NCBI GenBank assembly: GCA_016800925.1
Contig: JABCPU010000233.1
Span: forward strand, 43,445-107,444
Length of the DNA: 64,000 bases
Direction: 5' to 3'
Source: Suillus spraguei
Lineage: Eukaryota > Basidiomycota > Agaricomycetes > Boletales > Suillaceae
The position numbers were made by a program, and so were the translations under genes. The notes beneath the pieces are model-generated. The model did no database searches. It saw only the letters and a program-made list of their open reading frames with translations, and had not been told where the DNA came from. Positions within the stretch are counted from its first letter, which is position 1; each line of letters starts with the position of its first letter. Below are positions 33,161-45,900 of the stretch, in pieces.

Positions 33161-36100
33161 ATGTCTCGTCAGCAACAAGATGCAGATGCCAACGCCCGGT
33201 TCAGACAAAGGTCAAACACGACAACCTTCACTCCGTTTGCATGGCGGCGCAAAGCCGACACTATATCAACTCCCGTCCAACCTCAAACGCAGCCGTTGAC
33301 CTTCGATGCCCTCGTTGAGGCTCTGACTCCTCCTGCAGTTCCAAGTCTGACACATGCACGCTCCTTGGCTACTCTAATAGCATCTCAATCACCGCTGCCT
33401 CGACCATCCTTGCTGAACCCAGTGTGGGCTGCACTCTGCGGTCACGATTCGCCTTCCTTACTGCAGGCAGCAGGGTATGAAATCATGGCAACGTTTTGGG
33501 AGAGATTTGACGGCCACCTGGGCACAGCTGATATCCTTCAATATTTCTCGCTATTCCTGCATACCGTCTGGGCTGCCGATGTGGGGGAACCTCGACTACG
33601 GGCTCTACGAGCTCTCACAAGAGGGGGAACCGAGGTCATTGGTATTGAGATCCCATTACTTGGTTTGCTCAGGACATGGACAGAAGGCGCCTTTGATGCT
33701 TACATGTCGGGCGATGCCCCCGATTCGGCTGACCGTGCAGAACGAGAGCGACACGTTGAGCTTTTGACTGCCTTCCTAGCTTCTGTATTGGAGCAACCAG
33801 AATCCGCGGCTCGTGTGTCTGAAGGTGACCTCGCCAGTGTCCTTCAGTTCTATGCAGGTCTTCTTGGTCGGGCGTTGACAGTACCTCCCCTGAGCCCTAC
33901 TGCGGATCCCGTACCCTCGCCACCTCTCGCCGCTCACGCAGACCAACCTGTCGGCGTGAAAACGACTGTTGGCATTCACAGACGTCACCCATCATCCATA
34001 TCAATCCGTTCCATCTCATCCCCAAGTCTGCCTTTTCGAAAACACCCAGCAGAGTTAATGGTCGTTATCTATCTGGATCACCTCAGTTCGCAGCTCAAAG
34101 CGCTCGCGCCGAAATTCTTGACGTTCATTCTTCCTGTCCTCTTGCGCGCGCTGGCCTTCTTCGCTTCCCCTTTACCACGTGTATCCATAATGTCAGGTCG
34201 CAATCACATGCCAGCTAGTTTGGAGGACAGGATTCAAAAATCTTTGAACGTATTATTTTCCGGGCCATACGGTAGTTCGTGCATGGCGATACTCAAACGA
34301 CATCTTCTTCCTCCTACCGATATTGGGAAGGATCTTCAATTCGCTTCAATCATCGCTCTTGGTGCGCACAGAACGCTGAGAAACATCATTCGTCAAGGAC
34401 TATGCACAAAAATGGCTCGCGCATACATTTGCAGACTGACTTCTGCCTCATACCCCACTACAGGCGTTTCTGGACACAAAGATCTCGAGAAAGATCTTAT
34501 GGAGCGGGCATGGTCAAAGGATGATATATCTGGATGGGATCATACAAGGCTTGGAAGGTTGCTCTGCAAGTCGGTTGAAGCTTGGGTCAAATTTACGCCA
34601 GCGGATAGCGGGGAGGATTATGACATGGAGAAGGACAAGATAATGGACGAAGCGGCATGCACTATGAGAGATATCTTTCAGGAATTTGACGAGAGGGAGG
34701 ATGGCGTTGATATGGACGATGAAGAGGCGTGCGTTGCAGGGGCAACTCTTCGCCAGCTTGGCAGCTTTGTTCATCCGATCAGGTGTGTTGTTTATTCTAT
34801 GGGCAGGCGCGTACATCCTAATGATCTTGCAGGACCCCGGATGGCGCGCCTTTGATCCTACCGCTAGACCAGCCTGCCGAGGCTCCCACGCCATTCTTAC
34901 GCACCCTTTCATCCTTGTTAGCTCGAGACCACTCAACATACATGATTCCGCTACTATCCACACACTCTTCTTTATTGCAGATCATCTCACCGACGCAGAC
35001 ACCGCCAAACTCCCAAGTATGATGTTTGAACAGCATGATCTGTCACCTGCATCACCGGATTGGTTGAAGAGCTGGGAGGATATTCTTTCAAATCCTACTC
35101 TATTTGCTCCTACCCGAGCGCTAACACGGTTGGAAATCATGAAAGCATTACGATCCGTCTATGACTCTCTCAAGGATATGCCTAGCTACAGGAAGTCTCT
35201 GGCAGACCTAGTCTTCGATTTTTGTCGGATGCAGGCAGACAATCCGCAGGAAGACTTGACATTCGACAGCAGTGTGGCATGGAGAATATTGGGCGATGAA
35301 GTAGTCCTTCGTGCAGTAGAGGCGCATACTGCATTGGTGGCCTCATCTTCAGAGCCCGATGCTCTGACTCTCTTTGCACCTTTACAGGGATTCATAGACC
35401 TTTTGACAGCTGTTGCTGTCGAAGGAGGGATCCAAGAGGATGACGATGACATTGGATGTGCCAACACTTTGGCCACGCCAGTGTCACCTGCATTTTCCTC
35501 CAGCAGTGCTTCTGCTGTTGTGACTCCTATACTCTCACGAAAGCAGTCAGACCAGCGCAGCGGAAATGCGAGAGACAGAGATTCGAATATGCCCTCAGTT
35601 ATGTCAATTCTGTCATCCCTTGCGGGTTCTCGTTCTCAGTCCCAACACTCGCAAGAACATGAGAGTCCTCGCCCTCCATTGGTCGCTTCCCCTGTATCAG
35701 AGTCAATATTGCCTCGTGCAGCTGTAGCAGTAGTGGCGTTGGTTTCCATATTCAGCCAACTTGCATTCACTCCCCACGCACTACTCCAGCATAACGTCAT
35801 TTTAGCAGGCCAGGTATTCGATACTTTGGTTCAGCTCATTGGCCGGGCAAAATCCCCCCGCACACGTCTCACTGTTCTCCAGTTCACCATGCGAATCCGT
35901 GCTGACAGGGATCATCGCCTTTATTTCGTTGATGCACATCATGATCCGGATGGCAATATCATGACTTTGGCATCGCTGATTGGCCGAATACCAGGGCCAT
36001 CCTCTTTTGGACAGGCGCAGCAGTCAGAGGATGAGAGGACTAGTTCTAGTGACCTGAATAACGACGACTCTCATGTGCGCAAACCGCAGCCTCGAGGTAC

Positions 36101-38563
36101 TCAAGAGCGTGATGGGAGACGAGCATCTCGTGGGAGGGGAATCAGACCAAATCAGTCGGCAGGCAGCCGCAGTCAATCGAGAGCACCATTAGCAACGCCA
36201 TCGCCCAGCACAAATCAGGTAAAAACGCGGGAGCTCCTCTGGCAATTTCCCGAATCTCTCCCGTTCACTTCGATAGACCCAGACAATCCAAGCGAGGGCA
36301 TTTTCTCATATGATCCGGTATCCGAGTCTGTTGGTGTCCTACGCATCGACTCTTATTTATCTGCCATCTTCAAACTGCTAGAGAAAGAGAGAAACTGGGA
36401 AATCCTCTCCTACGTACTGTGCCATCTTCCTGTCCAACTCGCAAACAAACATCTATTTTGCGGCCCCAAGTGTCGTGAGACGATTGCGAGGTTGCTGACG
36501 TTCCTCTGCTCTGGACTGGAAAGCGGCGAATTAGCATCCAGTATTGATCGCTGGCCTCTCGGTCTCAAACCTCGCGACGCTCATGGGTTGGCATTTCACA
36601 CACTCACCGTCCTCGTCAGCTATTCACGGCGCTTCGACTTGCCGTTGCGACACGCTATTGTTAATGTATTTCGAGAAGGGTTGGATAGTCAGCCCACGAC
36701 CATCATCTGCTGTCTGCAAGCTCTGACGTTATGTGCCTTCGAGCTCCTGTCTTCGCTGAAGAGGTCCCTGCCATCAATTCTGGAGAAGCTATCACAGATC
36801 ATGTCCAACCCAGACATGGCTATCCACATCCTCAGTTTCCTCTTCATTGTGGGTTCCATCCGCGCACTACATGCTAATTTGCGAGAAGAAGACTTCAAAA
36901 TGGTGTTTGGTGTTGCGCTGCAATACCTTCAACATCACAATCGTCCTGGTGCAACGCCCGCGATGTCGTGGGCAATGTCTCAGTATGTTCGGACGATTTC
37001 ATTCACCGTGGTATACGTTTGGTTCTTGGCAGTCAAGCTTCCACATCGTCCTCGACATATTCCATATATCACTCGTCAGTTACTGCTAGCAAACGAGGGG
37101 AAAGATGACATTGACGAACCCACCGAGGTATGCTTTGACTGGCTGGCGCGATATGCATACGCCAGCGCCGATCCACGACCCGCACATTCGACGTTGAGTG
37201 AGATTGTGATGAACCCAACTAATCTGGCATCTCCGGACCCTGCTGTCAGTGAAAAGACATGGATTTTGGGTAACTCTGTTGTCACCATCCGCTCTCTGGC
37301 TCGCCTTGGTTGGATTGAAGTCCTATCTCGCCGCCCTTCTGGGTTGACTAGGTTCCTCTGCAAGCTGGAAAATATACCCTTAGTTGGGCCCGGTGATGTC
37401 GATCCTGACATGGTTTCTGTGGCTGGGGGGATGATGATGGAGCGCGATGTTCCGCGCCCTGAGCGCCCTGATGCGGGTGTCGATCAATCGCTGGAAACGA
37501 ATCCTCTCAGTGTAAGTCGCAACTCTCGTTCTCAAACTAATGAACTCATCTATGCTAGGAAACGATCAAGACTGTTGTCGTAGGAGATGATGCTGGAGCT
37601 GCACCACCAGCACCAGATCCAATCACTGGCTATGTGTGGAGTCATACTGCACCCTCTCAACGTCGAAAACATGTTGCCATCGATCCCGCTTTCTTCGCCC
37701 TCCAACTTTCCCCTTACCCGGATAAGAATCAACCCGCTAACCAACGGATGGTCGATGCAGCATTACTTCCGGCTCTCTTCCGGTCGTTGGATCAGATTCC
37801 CGTGATTGATACCCATAAAGTGGGAATCATGTACGTTGCACCTGGCCAGACACATGAGCTTGATATTCTACGAAACACCCATGGGTCGCCTGCGTATACA
37901 AGGTTCCTCGAAGGGATTGGCAGACTCATCAATCTTCGAGGTCAAGTCGACGTTTATGCGGGTGGCCTGAGCTCGGACGAAGACGGCGAATACGCTTATG
38001 CATGGTGGGATGATATAGGTCAAGTCCTTTACCACACCGCCACGATGATGCCATCCAAACCTCACGACACGTATTGCGTCGACAAAAAACGTCATATTGG
38101 AAATGACTATGTCCGAATTGTGTGGAATGACTCTGGAATTCCCTATCGGTTTGACACACTTGCCACTCAGTTCCAATTCGTAAATATCGTCATCGAACCC
38201 CATTCCCTTGGCGCCATCGCTGCCTTTTCTAATAACATCCACGAAAACGAGTATTTCAAGGTCACTATCCAACGTGCCTCTGGCATGAGTGACTTTACAC
38301 CTGTCGGTGACTTCAAGCTCATATCGGCTGAACAGCTCCCTTTGCTGGTCAGGCAACTCAGCTTACTGGCGGACTATTTTGCGTCTGTGTTTGAACGCAC
38401 AGAACGAGACACCAAGGAAGTCGAGGTAATCACCAATTGGCGTGCTCGACTACAAAAGATCATGACATTCAAGAGGGAGAAAATGCCACCCTTGCAGACT
38501 GGGGGTGAAATCGAAGGAGTAATTGGGCAGGAGGCCTATCGCAACTTCACAGCTACATTCTAG
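33161..38563 (+). CDS. TSC2: Tuberin (TSC2) homologue with C-terminal RapGAP domain
   Basis: This is a large (about 1,750 aa) GTPase-activating protein that in other fungi and animals works with TSC1 to switch off Rheb and so TORC1. The start is MSRQQQDADANARF. The middle is a helical-repeat tuberin region with a low-complexity Ser/Arg linker near 35560-36210. The C-terminal domain (about 37760-38480) has DQIPVIDTHKVGIMYV, the substrate-side GGLSSDEDGEYAYAWWDD and the catalytic-Asn segment KRHIGNDYVRIVWNDSG, the asparagine thumb of Rap/Rheb GAPs. Introns: 34783-34832 and 37512-37558, both clear. Between 34833 and about 35020 the protein-like frame (APTPFLRTLSSLLARDH) differs from the one used downstream (SPASPDWLKSWEDIL), so another intron or an indel is required there. 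TSC1 is not in the window. Confidence 0.9.
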
Positions 38564-39140
38564 CTTTGATTATATTTGCAATTCTACGTCGGTGGATATT
38601 TTGCATTAGAATTATCTCTTCTCTGCAATTTACTCATTGTTCAGGTTGATCGTTCATCTTCTTATATGCCGGGGTTCGTTACTTGTTGTATTGTTTACTT
38701 CTGTTCCTACCATGATTTGCATACTGTAAAGTACGTTCACAAGTCATTATGATTTTGCAAAGCGGAGGAAATAATTCGCCAATACATGACCAATTCCGGG
38801 CAATATGCCATTCATTCTCTATTTTATGACGGTTCAATTTGCAGGGAGCGGCACGGTCCACGCATATCATACAATGATGCTTGCAAATTCATAGGATGAC
38901 ATTCATCAAGGAAACGTGAGCTACAATCAATTCAATCAATAAGAGCTACCCTGCTATCAATAACGGTCCTAAACAATGCTGGATGTCAGCTGCAGTGAGT
39001 ACGATTTCTGAACTCCAGGGTTCACCCGCAAGTGAGGGAAGAACGAGCTGCTGTGAGGTGAATGCGGAAAAAAATCATGGTCAAGTGGACGGAAATTATG
39101 GGGCTATTAGGTGGGTTTACCGACAGGCAAAGACTGGTCG
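38564..39140. other. Convergent intergenic spacer
   Basis: This is the shared 3' region of the TSC2-like gene (+) and the SF1 gene (-). It is AT-rich with no ORF supported. Confidence 0.5.
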
Positions 39141-40949
39141 CTAAGAGGGCTGTTGCTGGGCATATTGCTGCTGGTAGTACTGTGCGTAGTTCGCCGCATA
39201 ATCCTGTGAGCCGTAACCTGGGTAGCCTTGCTGGCCCCACTGTGCGCTATACCCAGGAGCGCTGTAGCCACCGTAAGCTTGGGGTGGGCGGTACCCTTGA
39301 TTTTGTGGAGGATTGTTGGATTGCCAGGATTCTGGTCGACGCCAAGGTGGAATGTTGGACCCGCCTGCAGTGATGTCATGACCAGCACTGGGGGCACCCC
39401 ACGAGCTCTTGGCAGCATCGCCGCCTGCGCCTCTGCCACTCTCGCCAAGCTCTGCCATCAGGCTAGCGTACTCAGAGTCGAATCCACCCTTGTTCATAGG
39501 AGGCGGGCTGCCCATAGCGATAGCGTTAGGGTCCTTGTTAACGGTACAATCGCGCGCCATGTGGCCTGCACTACCACAGACGCGACATATGATGTTAGCT
39601 GTGAAGTTGCGCTGCTCTGGACAGTCGTATTTTCGGTGACCGAGACCGCCACAATTTTGACAAATCTGATTCTCGTCATCACGAAGGGTACCATTCAATG
39701 CAGCAAGCTCGCGGAGCTGATTGCGCTTGTGGTCATTCTGACCCTCAGGAGTGGAGGCAGCCTGAAGAACATTCAGTAAAAGATGGATGATCGTAAATTA
39801 GAATTCTTACTGTTTCAATGACCCTGTTGATCATCTTCACGCAAGCTGCGACTTTCTCTTCAGAATCAGCGAGAACCAGACAGTGCAGATCTTCTTCTGC
39901 GTCGTCAGCATACTGGTCAGGACGAGCTTTGCCTTCCTTCACGCTTCCCTTGCCACGAATACTGATTTTGGCACCACTTTCTCTCTCCATCTTCTTCAAA
40001 CTGTTGCCACGAGGACCGACAAGAAGACCAAAGAAATTGATTTCAGGAAATTCCTTGACTGGAATATATACTTTTTCAGATGGACGTTGGGAACGCTTTT
40101 GCTGGTGGTATTCAACAGGAGGGCGAAAGTTAGGATCATTTTTCATAGCACGATCGACAAGGCGAATCCGTTCGTCTTCGAGCTTTTTGCGATAGCGGAC
40201 CTCACGGGTGTTAGTACGGCGACCGTGACCGTCATATGTGGGTGGGGGCGAGGGTGATCTGATGTTAGAATGAGCATGTGCGTTTATAGAAGCGAAAGCA
40301 TTATCTACTTACCGCTCACGCTCGGGCGGGATGAAATCATTTAACCGCAGCTTACGATTAATCTCTTCAAGCCTAAGGTGAATTGCATAGTTGTCGAGCT
40401 GTGCCTGAGAAACGCCAGCAGCGGAGATGGCAGTGGGCAAACCAGGGATGTCTGTCTTTGCTTCTCCCCAGCGGCTGCGTCTTTTGCGAGCACCGTTAGC
40501 GTCAGCTGTGGGTAAGTGAAAAGCACATGGTATCAGGGTTAGTAACACAGTCAGTTAGTGATTAGTAAGGTTGTAACAGCAATCGCAACAGACGAGCTGC
40601 CAGGATCGCCAGCAAATCTCACAGGACCTGCTATAGAGAAATGCTTGGCAAGGAAGCACGACTTGGGAAGTCGGTGTTCAAGAATGATGAGCTTACCTTG
40701 AGAATTGGTGGGGGTCTCCTCCCTCCCCCTCCTCGGGTCTTGATCTTGATTGGACTGTTTTGGATAGGCAGAGGGAGATGGTTGAGCAAGTTGTGGGCGC
40801 GCAGTTTCTTCTGCAGGTGCAGGTCCAAACCGACGACGAGTGCCCAAGGGAACTGACCGAACATTTGTTAAATAATTTAGGGTTGTGTCACAAAAATTAG
40901 ACTGACCCTCATTCGTTCCAGTAACCTCGCGAGTAGCAGGCCTCCACAT
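39141..40949 (-). CDS. Branchpoint-bridging protein SF1/BBP (Msl5)
   Basis: This splicing factor binds the intron branchpoint and pairs with U2AF65 in early spliceosome assembly in the nucleus. Read on -, the start is [13 protein letters not shown]. The next exons are Pro-rich, then the U2AF ligand motif KRRSRWGE and the helix-hairpin domain ending at [12 protein letters not shown]. The KH-QUA2 domain has [31 protein letters not shown] and [13 protein letters not shown]. Two CCHC zinc knuckles follow, [14 protein letters not shown] and [14 protein letters not shown]. The C-terminal tail is rich in Gly, Tyr and Gln with PPWRRPESW. At least four short introns are seen. Start codon at 40947-40949, stop at 39141. 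The domain order is complete. Confidence 0.95.
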
Positions 40950-41542
40950 TTTTCAACAGGAAAAGGCTCAAGAGCGTGACGGCGAGCGCAACGAATTGGA
41001 AGATGAGTAAGACACAAATCAATCTCCGAACACTGCCTCCAGTTGTTTATGGACTCCGCTCAAAATGAGCTTGCTGACAAATTAACTAAAGATGATCGGA
41101 ATGTCCTAGATGTGATCCTTGTGTGATTTGATCTCTATGGTACCCGTTGTTGGCTCACAGAATTTTTCGGTAACCCAGAACAAAGTGCCAGCGTCGAAAA
41201 AGAGGGCAATTAGAACCTGGATGTTCCAATTTACCACTGCGAAAACATTATTCACACTGTAGTTTTTGACTATGTATAAGTTACGTAATAATTACTAGTG
41301 TTTAAAACACTGCGTGCATGTGATATTCCCAATGTCCTTCGATACCTTCCTTACTTTAAAAACCTATGCGGGTAGATGTTAGTTTCTCGGAAAGTCTTGA
41401 AGCTTGGTATTTTACTGGCGCACCCTATTCGGATAGTCCCGACTAGTGACGTGCATAGTGTACCATCGGGCCGCCTTTCCTTGTGGTATCTCGCCATGCC
41501 AGTCGTAGACGATGCATCGTCGCTCTCAAGCTCTAACATCGA

Positions 41543-41612
41543 GTTCAGATAGCGCGAACTGCAGGGGTGTTAGCAACGCCACTAGCACCCCTGCAACTTG
41601 CGCCACCTGAAC
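41543..41612. repeat. 70-nt imperfect inverted repeat (hairpin)
   Basis: A 31-nt left arm starting GTTCAG and ending TGCAGGGGTGTTAG pairs with a right arm starting CTAGCACCCCTGCA and ending CTGAAC, across the loop CAACGCCA. Twenty-five of 31 positions pair as Watson-Crick. The six others are all transitions, which would be G-U pairs in one RNA strand. No protein frame explains it. Confidence 0.75.
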
Positions 41613-42224
41613 CCGAGGCTTTCCGAGGAACTAACGTCTGCCCGTGAGGAAGGCTGGAGTGCTGAGTACAATGAATGTCGAATTTTCATACACGTCGTTA
41701 ACACGGATTGGGCTGAAAGACACACATGAGAGTAAGGGATGACCCGACCATCATTTTACATGCCACGACGTTTCTTGATGAGGAAATCTTCAAAATGATA
41801 TATTCCCAACCATTGTAACAAGGTTAATATAGGGGATTGCTATCATAAACATCAATTAATTAGTATGGCTGCTAGGCGCTTGATTTCTTGTTTCTTTCTC
41901 CTCTAATTTGAAGTGCTCATCTCAAGTGCTTGTTTCCCTTCCAACCAAAGTATCGCCCCTGCCATCCCACAATTTATCATTTATAAGAATTCATTTAAAA
42001 TGCACTCGCCCATAACTTGTTAGGTCTCTGGGACAACTTGTCTAAGGACTGCTGCATCATCATCTTGGATACAAAATCAAGCGGAAATTGTTGGTGGTCT
42101 ACTTGTGCCCGGTCTGAACATCGAAAAAAAATAGCTTCAACCCCAATATGCTGAAGACATTTAGGAGTGAACGATTTGGATTTGAAATGTACCACGGGAG
42201 CTCCCCAGCAGAGGGAGTGCGAAG

Positions 42225-42510
42225 AGCCTGCGAGGTCAGCCGTAAAATAGAATTCTATGGGAACGGGTTTGGAGAAAGGGATGCTGTCCAGTGACACGAA
42301 TGTTACGCACGAATGTGTGAGGAGTGATGCATTCTCGAAACCAAGCTGAGAGAGTGCTATATCAGAGAGGTGGTGTGAAGAACTTGCGAGGTCAGCCATA
42401 AAATAGATCCCATGGGAATAGGTTATTATCCAGTGACATAAATATTGTGTGCGAATGTGTGAACAGTGATGTATTTCCGAAACCAAGCTGAGAGTGCTAT
42501 ATCAACGATG
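42225..42510. repeat. Tandem duplication of a ~150-bp block
   Basis: The block from TGCGAGGTCAGCCGTAAAAT (42225) to GAGAGTGCTATATCAG recurs at about 42387 to 42505 with substitutions and small gaps. Shared words include AGTGATG and GAAACCAAGCTGAGAG. The duplication lies just left of the Copia insertion. Confidence 0.75.
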
Positions 42511-42610
42511 TGGTTGGCGGATATAGGTAGTCAACACACCTCATAAGCGAGTCACACGAGATAGCCTTTGCAAGACTATCAGTGTTGTGTAAGGCATAGT
42601 TCAAAATAGT

Positions 42611-42942
42611 TGGAAAGCACAACGCTCAGTGTTGGTGAACAACGACTATATTCACAATCTAAGTACCTGTTGGAAAGCACAACGCTAAGGTAACTCTAAG
42701 TAAGTGTGAAACAAATAACAAGACAAGTGAGACGCGTACCTCAGTGTTGGTGAACAACGACTGAGGGACGCAGGGAGCAAGAAGACAAGGTATTTGAATG
42801 CTACAAGATACGGGGCTCAAAGAGCCGGAGAAGTCAGTGACCATGCGGCGTCAAGCGTGACACATGTGATACGAAGTGGCGAGGTTGAACGATAGCCTAA
42901 AGCAATGTTAATCAGTCCAAGACTGAAACCCCAGCTCCAACA
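42611..42942 (-). repeat. 3' LTR of the Copia element
   Basis: On + it starts TGGAAAGCACAACG and ends CAGCTCCAACA, and matches the LTR at 48283-48618 with about one substitution (AAATAAC against AAACAAC) and a 3-bp loss at the outer end. The word TGTTGGAAAGCACAACGCT and the word CAGTGTTGGTGAACAACGAC each occur twice inside each LTR. Confidence 0.95.
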
Positions 42943-42949
42943 CACCCCC

Positions 42950-45900
42950 TCAACCCGCCACAAGTGAGAGTCCTGCACGATGCGCAATGAATGTAGGACG
43001 CGGAAGAACCTTGGTGAAGATGTCGGCACTGTTGCAATGTGTAGAGACCCAGATGGGTAAGAAGGTGCCGGCTTCGATATGTTTGCGTATGAAATGATAG
43101 CATAGATCTATGTGTTTCGTGCGAGTGTGGTTGGCAGCCTCTGTCGACAACGCAATGGCGCCTGTGTTATCAGCATAAAGTTTGAGAGGCAGGGTGAACA
43201 CGATATTCAAGCATTCGCAGAATGATTTAATCCATAGGCCGTCCTGGATTGCTCCTGTCAGTGCCATATACTCTGACTCCATCGACGACAATGCCTGAGT
43301 GCTCTGCTTCTTCGCCGCGTGCGAAACAGGACCCCCATGGTAGTACCAGACGTACCCAGTGATGGAGATGCGGTCTTCTGGGCACGTGGCCCAATCGGCA
43401 TCGCTGAAGCCATGAATGGTGGTGTCTGCATTCTTTTCTCCGTAGTGTACGCGGTAGGACAAGGTACCAGAGAGATAGCGAAGGACGCGTTTTGCAGCAG
43501 CGTAGTGACGGAGCTCGGGGGAGGAATTATGCTGAGACAGTTTCATAACAGCGAGGGCAATGTCAGGGCGAGTGTACATTGCGAGGTAGAGCAATTCCCC
43601 GACGAGTTTGCGATATTCGGTTGGAAGATTGTTGATGTGAGGGTGGGTGTCTGTGTCTCGTCCAAAAGGAAGAGCGGGGTCCATGGGGAGTGATACAGGA
43701 TTGCATTGGCGAAGCCCATGCTCTTCGAGTAGGTAGACTATGTACTCCTGCTGATGCATCCATAACTCTCGAGTAGCGCGTGAACGAACATATTGGACGC
43801 CCAAATGCTTGACAACTGGCCCTAAGTCTGCGATACCGAAGCGATCTGCGATGCGACCCTTGATCCAGTCGAGTGTTAAGACTGTACTCAAGGGTAGAGA
43901 GATCCGAAGGGCTTTGGCCTCAGTTCGTACACTGTGCCCCTTTCTCGAGTAATGCCCCTTATTTCAGGGAGGAGTTATTTGTCCGAAGACCCGGAAGGGG
44001 TTGCGTGACGGATCCGGGTGTCCGAAGGTGTCAGATATAATACGTCCGAAGGTAATTCGGAACGTAAGGAGAGGACAGAGATTAAGGCTAGTTTCGGAAC
44101 GAGTTCCTAACTAGAAACTAACGGAGATGGACTATCCGAAGATAGAGTCGGAGGTATAGACTATAGGAGTCAATCCTAAGTCTCGGAAGGTGACTTAAAG
44201 CGGAGAGTGGCTTAAGTCCGGAGGAGGCAGAATGAGTAGAATCTAAGATGATATTCGAACTAAGGTTCTACGGAGATCTACAAGTGGTTTATATACAGTA
44301 AGTATCTAAGACGGATAATTAGCAAGTCCGGGACCGAGGGCTATGTACGAAGTGTAACGGAAGTCTATTAGTTATTGCACAGCGGATCAGTAAGCATGAA
44401 TCGGAAATGAACACAGGAAACAGATCAGTAACACAGGACGGAAATATAAACAGCCGGAGTACCAGTAGTAGGAGAAATGACGAAAGGAGATAGACGCAGA
44501 TGTTCACCAGGGAGTTAAGGTGTGAGAAGTGAGTACATTCAGAAGGGTGGTCCGGACAGGATCTGTGGACCGGACGGATATGGAAACGATCGGATCTGGA
44601 CGGATATGATCGGATCTGAGATTAGAAGTATGGTATATGACATCGAGGAACTTGCGATTGTTGCAGCCCGCAAGGCCGTCATCGACATGCCATGCGATGA
44701 TGCAGATGACGTGCACCCCCTCACTGTTGACGTGGTCGTACACGAAGACAGCATAGTCTGCCTCGCAACGCAGGAAACCCAGGTGAATGAGCACTGCACG
44801 CAGGAGTTCATACCAGTCGTATGCAGCCTGTTTCAGTCCGTAGAGCGAAGACAGAAGATGGCATACCAAGCTTTCCCCATTCTCGAAGCCTGGCGGCTGG
44901 CGCATGTACACATCTTCGCGCAGCTTGCCCCACAAGAAGGCACGTTTTGCGTCGAAGCTGTCAATCTCCCAATCGTGGGCTGCTGCATGTGCGGAAAGGA
45001 GTCGAATGGATGATGGGCGTGCGACAGGTGCGAATGTCTTCCCGAAGTCGATGCCTGGCACCTGCGAGAACCCCTGCGCGACGAGACGAGCTTTGTACAC
45101 AGGCCCACCTTTTGCATCCTCCTTGAACTCAAGAACCCATCTACATCCTATCGCCCTGCGCCCCTCCAGAAGCTTCACCAACTCATACACGTTCATCTCC
45201 GACATTAGGTTAATCTCCTTGCACATGGCACTGAGCCATTCGTTCGCGTCCGAACGTTGCATTGCCTCGTCGAAGGTGGAAGGTGGGATCTTCATATTGT
45301 AGTCCGCAGTGAGAGGATTCCGACGAGCATCGCTGCGTATGGTGACACAGGCAAATTTGGTGGCGATGAGGTTGGCGAGAACACAGGGATAGCCCACTTC
45401 ATCCTCGTCTGGGACAATGGCGTCTGGATCATTAGTGGCTTCTGGTGGAGTGTCAGGCAAAGCATTCACCCCCTCAAGAGGCACCCCCTGAATGCGTGCT
45501 TGACGCAGTTCACGCTGACGAGCCAAGCGTTCACGATCCGACGCTAACTGCTCCTGGAAGACCTGTCCATGCGCTGTAGGAATGCGTGCTCGTTCTGAAC
45601 GACGAGCTTCTGGTAAGGGTGCAGGCGCAGAGGATGAAGAGGGAATTGTGGGTGTTGGGGGACGAGCAGGTGCTGATGTAGGAGCCTGTGCGTCATCTTC
45701 CTCGTCTGAATCATCACTGATTGCTGGGAATGGACAACCGGAAAATGTTTCGTCAAATATGATGTCCCTGGAGTTAAAGAAACTACCAGTCGCCATGTCA
45801 CGACAGCGCCATGCTCAACCATCTGGTGCGTAACCCATGAATATAGCCTCACGGGATCTGGGGCCCAACTTCTCCTGGAGTTCAGAGGGTATACGTGCGA

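Larger units (their letters stand above)
40950..42605. other. Intergenic, with hairpin and duplicated sequence
   Basis: This 1.65-kb region before the Copia element has no supported gene. It holds the 70-nt imperfect hairpin at 41543-41612 and the duplicated block at about 42225-42510. A 62-codon minus-strand frame at 41351-41539 is not supported as a gene. Confidence 0.5.

Noticed and set aside
41351..41539. A 62-codon minus-strand frame with DGTLCTSLVGTIRIGCAS.
   Set aside because: Short, no splice context or recognised family, and it lies in a spacer with other repeats. It may be a repeat fragment, but I cannot support a gene.
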